Notes under the pieces: model-generated
Databases searched by the model: none
What the model saw: the letters and a program-made list of their open reading frames with translations, nothing else
Told to the model about the DNA's origin: nothing
Source of the DNA: Nocardioides sp. URHA0020
Lineage (GTDB): Bacteria; Actinomycetota; Actinomycetes; Propionibacteriales; Nocardioidaceae
Direction: 5' to 3'
Assembly (NCBI RefSeq): GCF_000620705.1
Contig: NZ_KK211169.1
Span: 221,125-285,124 of the forward strand
DNA: 64,000 nt
Shown: positions 62,583 through 64,000 of the stretch, in pieces
How positions within the stretch are numbered: the stretch's first letter is position 1
Layout: each line of letters starts with the position of its first letter
Position numbers and translations under genes: made by a program

Positions 62583-63428
62583 GTGGAGACCCGCGAGCTG
62601 CGCTACTTCGTCGCCGTCGCCGAGGAGTCGCACGTCGGCCGGGCGGCCGAGCGCCTCGGCATGGCGCAGCCGCCGCTGTCGCGCGCGATCGCCCAGCTCG
62701 AGCGACGCCTCGGCGCCGACCTCTTCGTGCGTACGCCGCGGGGCGTGACCCTGACCAGCGTCGGCGAGACGCTGCTGCGCGAGGGCCGGGCAGCGCTCGC
62801 GGCAGTAGAGGCCGCGGAGCGGCGTACCCGCCGGACCGCCGAGGCCGGCGGCCGTGCCCCGGTCGTGCTCACCGCCAAGGCCGGCGCGTCGAGCGAGCTG
62901 ATGGCCAAGCTGCTCGACGCCTACGCCGCCGAGCCCGACGCCGTCGAGGTCGAGGTGATCCTGAGCCCTCCCGGTCACCAGGCCGCGATGCTGCGCGACG
63001 GCCGCGCTGACGTCGCCATCCTGCACCATCCCTTCGACGACCTGAGCGGGTTCGACACCGACCCGCTGTTCGTCGAGGAGCAGGTGCTGATCCTGCCCGC
63101 CGGTCACCCCTGGAGCACCCGGCCGTCGCTGACCGTCGCGGAGGCCACCTCCGTCCCCGACCTGCCGCCGCCTCGGTGGCCCGCCCTCGACGGCAGCTAC
63201 CCCGACGGACCCGGACCGGAGCTGCGGGACCTGACGCAGGTGCTGCAGCTGGTGCGCCTGGGCCGCACCGCGCTCGTGCTGCCCGAGTCGGTCCGCGCCG
63301 ACCTGCGCGACGGGCTGGCCGTCGTACCTCTCTCCGACGCGCCGCGCGTCACCACGGTCATCGCGTGGCCGCCCCACAGCACCTCGACCGGCGTCGCCGG
63401 GCTGGTGCGGACGGCGGCCCGGCTGTGA
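62583..63428 (+). CDS. LysR family transcriptional regulator
   Basis: This 281-residue regulator starts with the LysR winged helix (ELRYFVAVAEESHVGRAAERLGMAQPPLSRAIAQLERRLGADLF, residues 4-47). The rest is a shortened effector-binding domain. GTG 62583 is chosen because TAGTCT is seven bases upstream and the protein begins at the family's usual place. Its stop overlaps the next gene in GTGA. Confidence 0.88.
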   Translation: METRELRYFVAVAEESHVGRAAERLGMAQPPLSRAIAQLERRLGADLFVRTPRGVTLTSVGETLLREGRAALAAVEAAERRTRRTAEAGGRAPVVLTAKAGASSELMAKLLDAYAAEPDAVEVEVILSPPGHQAAMLRDGRADVAILHHPFDDLSGFDTDPLFVEEQVLILPAGHPWSTRPSLTVAEATSVPDLPPPRWPALDGSYPDGPGPELRDLTQVLQLVRLGRTALVLPESVRADLRDGLAVVPLSDAPRVTTVIAWPPHSTSTGVAGLVRTAARL

Positions 63429-63868
63429 CGGCGGCGAGCGGCGACGGCCTCGACTACCGATGGGCGGTCGGCTCCGATCCCGATCTCCTCGCCCTGCAGT
63501 TCCCGCCCCTCCCGGTCGCCCACGGCGAGGTCACGGTCGACGGGATGCGGGCGCTCTTCAAGGCGCGTGGCTTCACCACGATGACGTCGCTGACCGACGC
63601 CCGCCCCTCCGTCGCCAACAGGTGCGCGTTGTCCCAGGTCGACGCGCACTCCGCCGAGCTCGTCGTCCAGGTCGCCGGGTCGGCGACCCGGATCGCGGTC
63701 CCGCACGACGAGCCGGCCTGGGCGGCGCGGGTGTCCGATGACCGCGAGATCCTCGTGCTGGTCTGCGAGTCCGCCATCGAGGACGGTCACCTCGACCTCG
63801 ACCGTCTCGAGCGCGACCTCGACGCCGGTGTGGTGCTTGCCGCGCGGGTGCCGGTGGGTCAGGTCTAG
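63425..63868 (+). CDS. Hypothetical protein
   Basis: I do not recognise this 147-residue, soluble, acidic protein. It reads YRWAVGSDPDLLALQFPPLP near the start, a patch of charged beta-strand-like segments (VPHDEPAWAARVSDDREILVLVC near 95-117), and ends RLERDLDAGVVLAARVPVGQV. No metal or catalytic motif stands out. GTG 63425 overlaps the LysR stop, so it is probably translated with it. Confidence 0.55.
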   Translation: MTAASGDGLDYRWAVGSDPDLLALQFPPLPVAHGEVTVDGMRALFKARGFTTMTSLTDARPSVANRCALSQVDAHSAELVVQVAGSATRIAVPHDEPAWAARVSDDREILVLVCESAIEDGHLDLDRLERDLDAGVVLAARVPVGQV

Positions 63869-63907
63869 GCGCGGTCCGACGAGGACGACGCTCGCTCGCG
63901 CTCGCTG

Positions 63908-63937
63908 CTCGACCACCGGGACCCACCGGTGGTTGAG
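63908..63937. repeat. Inverted repeat at right edge
   Basis: CTCGACCACCGG (63908-63919) pairs with CCGGTGGTTGAG (63926-63937) with one wobble, so transcripts from either strand can fold. It may terminate the LysR-containing transcript. Confidence 0.55.
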
Positions 63938-63980
63938 GAGGACGCGGCCCCATCGGTGGTTGAGGAGGGCCGCTAGGCCC
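63927..63980. repeat. Direct repeat pair of a dispersed intergenic element
   Basis: CGGTGGTTGAGGAGG occurs at 63927-63941 and again at 63954-63968. The second copy continues into the palindrome GGGCC-GCTA-GGCCC (63967-63980) and GTCTCGAAACC. I recall this sequence type as a frequent intergenic repeat in Nocardioides genomes; the window contains only this cluster. Confidence 0.6.
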
Positions 63981-64000
63981 GTCTCGAAACCCCCGCAGCC

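Noticed and set aside
60495..63428. A 977-codon forward frame ending in the LysR gene
   Set aside because: The part before GTG 62583 is out of frame with PucR and antisense to the SDR gene, both certain genes.

Overview
The window comes from a high-GC actinobacterium, most likely a Nocardioides-like member of the Propionibacteriales. The reasons are the very strong G/C bias at third codon positions, frequent GTG starts, actinobacterial families of unknown function (DUF3027, DUF2530, DUF2786, DUF4350), a mycothiol-dependent type of isomerase, MsiK-style sugar ABC operons without their own ATPase, and an intergenic repeat at the right edge of a kind I associate with Nocardioides. The genus is an inference. 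I see no tRNA, rRNA, CRISPR array, insertion sequence or prophage.

The core is the ribosomal protein super-cluster, all on the + strand, in three blocks. The str operon (6.56-11.2 kb: rpsL, rpsG, fusA, tuf) has a clear promoter and ends in a strong hairpin. The S10, spc and secY block (29.7-42.6 kb: rpsJ to rpsQ, rplN to rplO, then secY, adk, map) follows after an 18.8 kb interruption. The alpha block (44.9-49.0 kb: infA, rpmJ, rpsM, rpsK, rpsD, rpoA, rplQ) follows a terC gene behind a probable manganese riboswitch and a flavin-dependent oxidoreductase gene. Hairpins mark most block junctions. The str and S10 leaders share a 23-base element (22 matches) at nearly the same distance from their first genes.

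Left flank (1-6.56 kb): an incomplete MFS transporter gene, DUF3027 and DUF2530 genes, an NCS2 purine-type permease, a MarR regulator with a palindromic operator in front of an MFS exporter, and a secreted seven-repeat RCC1 propeller. Between tuf and rpsJ (11.2-29.7 kb): a threonine dehydratase, a class III aminotransferase, trmB, and a glucoside-uptake regulon (LacI regulator, GH1 beta-glucosidase, lipoprotein and two permeases) joined by two operators close to the actinobacterial CebR consensus. After it comes a conserved-looking membrane cluster (RDD, SpoIIM, DUF58, MoxR ATPase, DUF4350, DUF4129 and a multi-pass protein), then an overlapping AhpD-like and amino-acid-dehydrogenase-like pair.

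Right flank (49-64 kb): DUF2786, a GntR/PfkB divergent pair, a receiver-like domain fused to a thioredoxin-reductase-like flavoprotein that lacks the redox CxxC, truA with an RsmC-type methyltransferase, a mycothiol-type isomerase, a complete branched-chain-type ABC operon divergent from a PucR regulator, and an SDR/LysR divergent pair with a T-N11-A site.

The least expected signal concerns promoters. Many non-ribosomal genes have a TANNNT-like -10 box ending 6 or 7 bases before the start codon and no Shine-Dalgarno site, the layout of leaderless mRNAs. In several divergent pairs the two -10 boxes overlap in one short palindrome (clearest at 21697-21706). The ribosomal protein genes instead use Shine-Dalgarno sites and tight overlaps.
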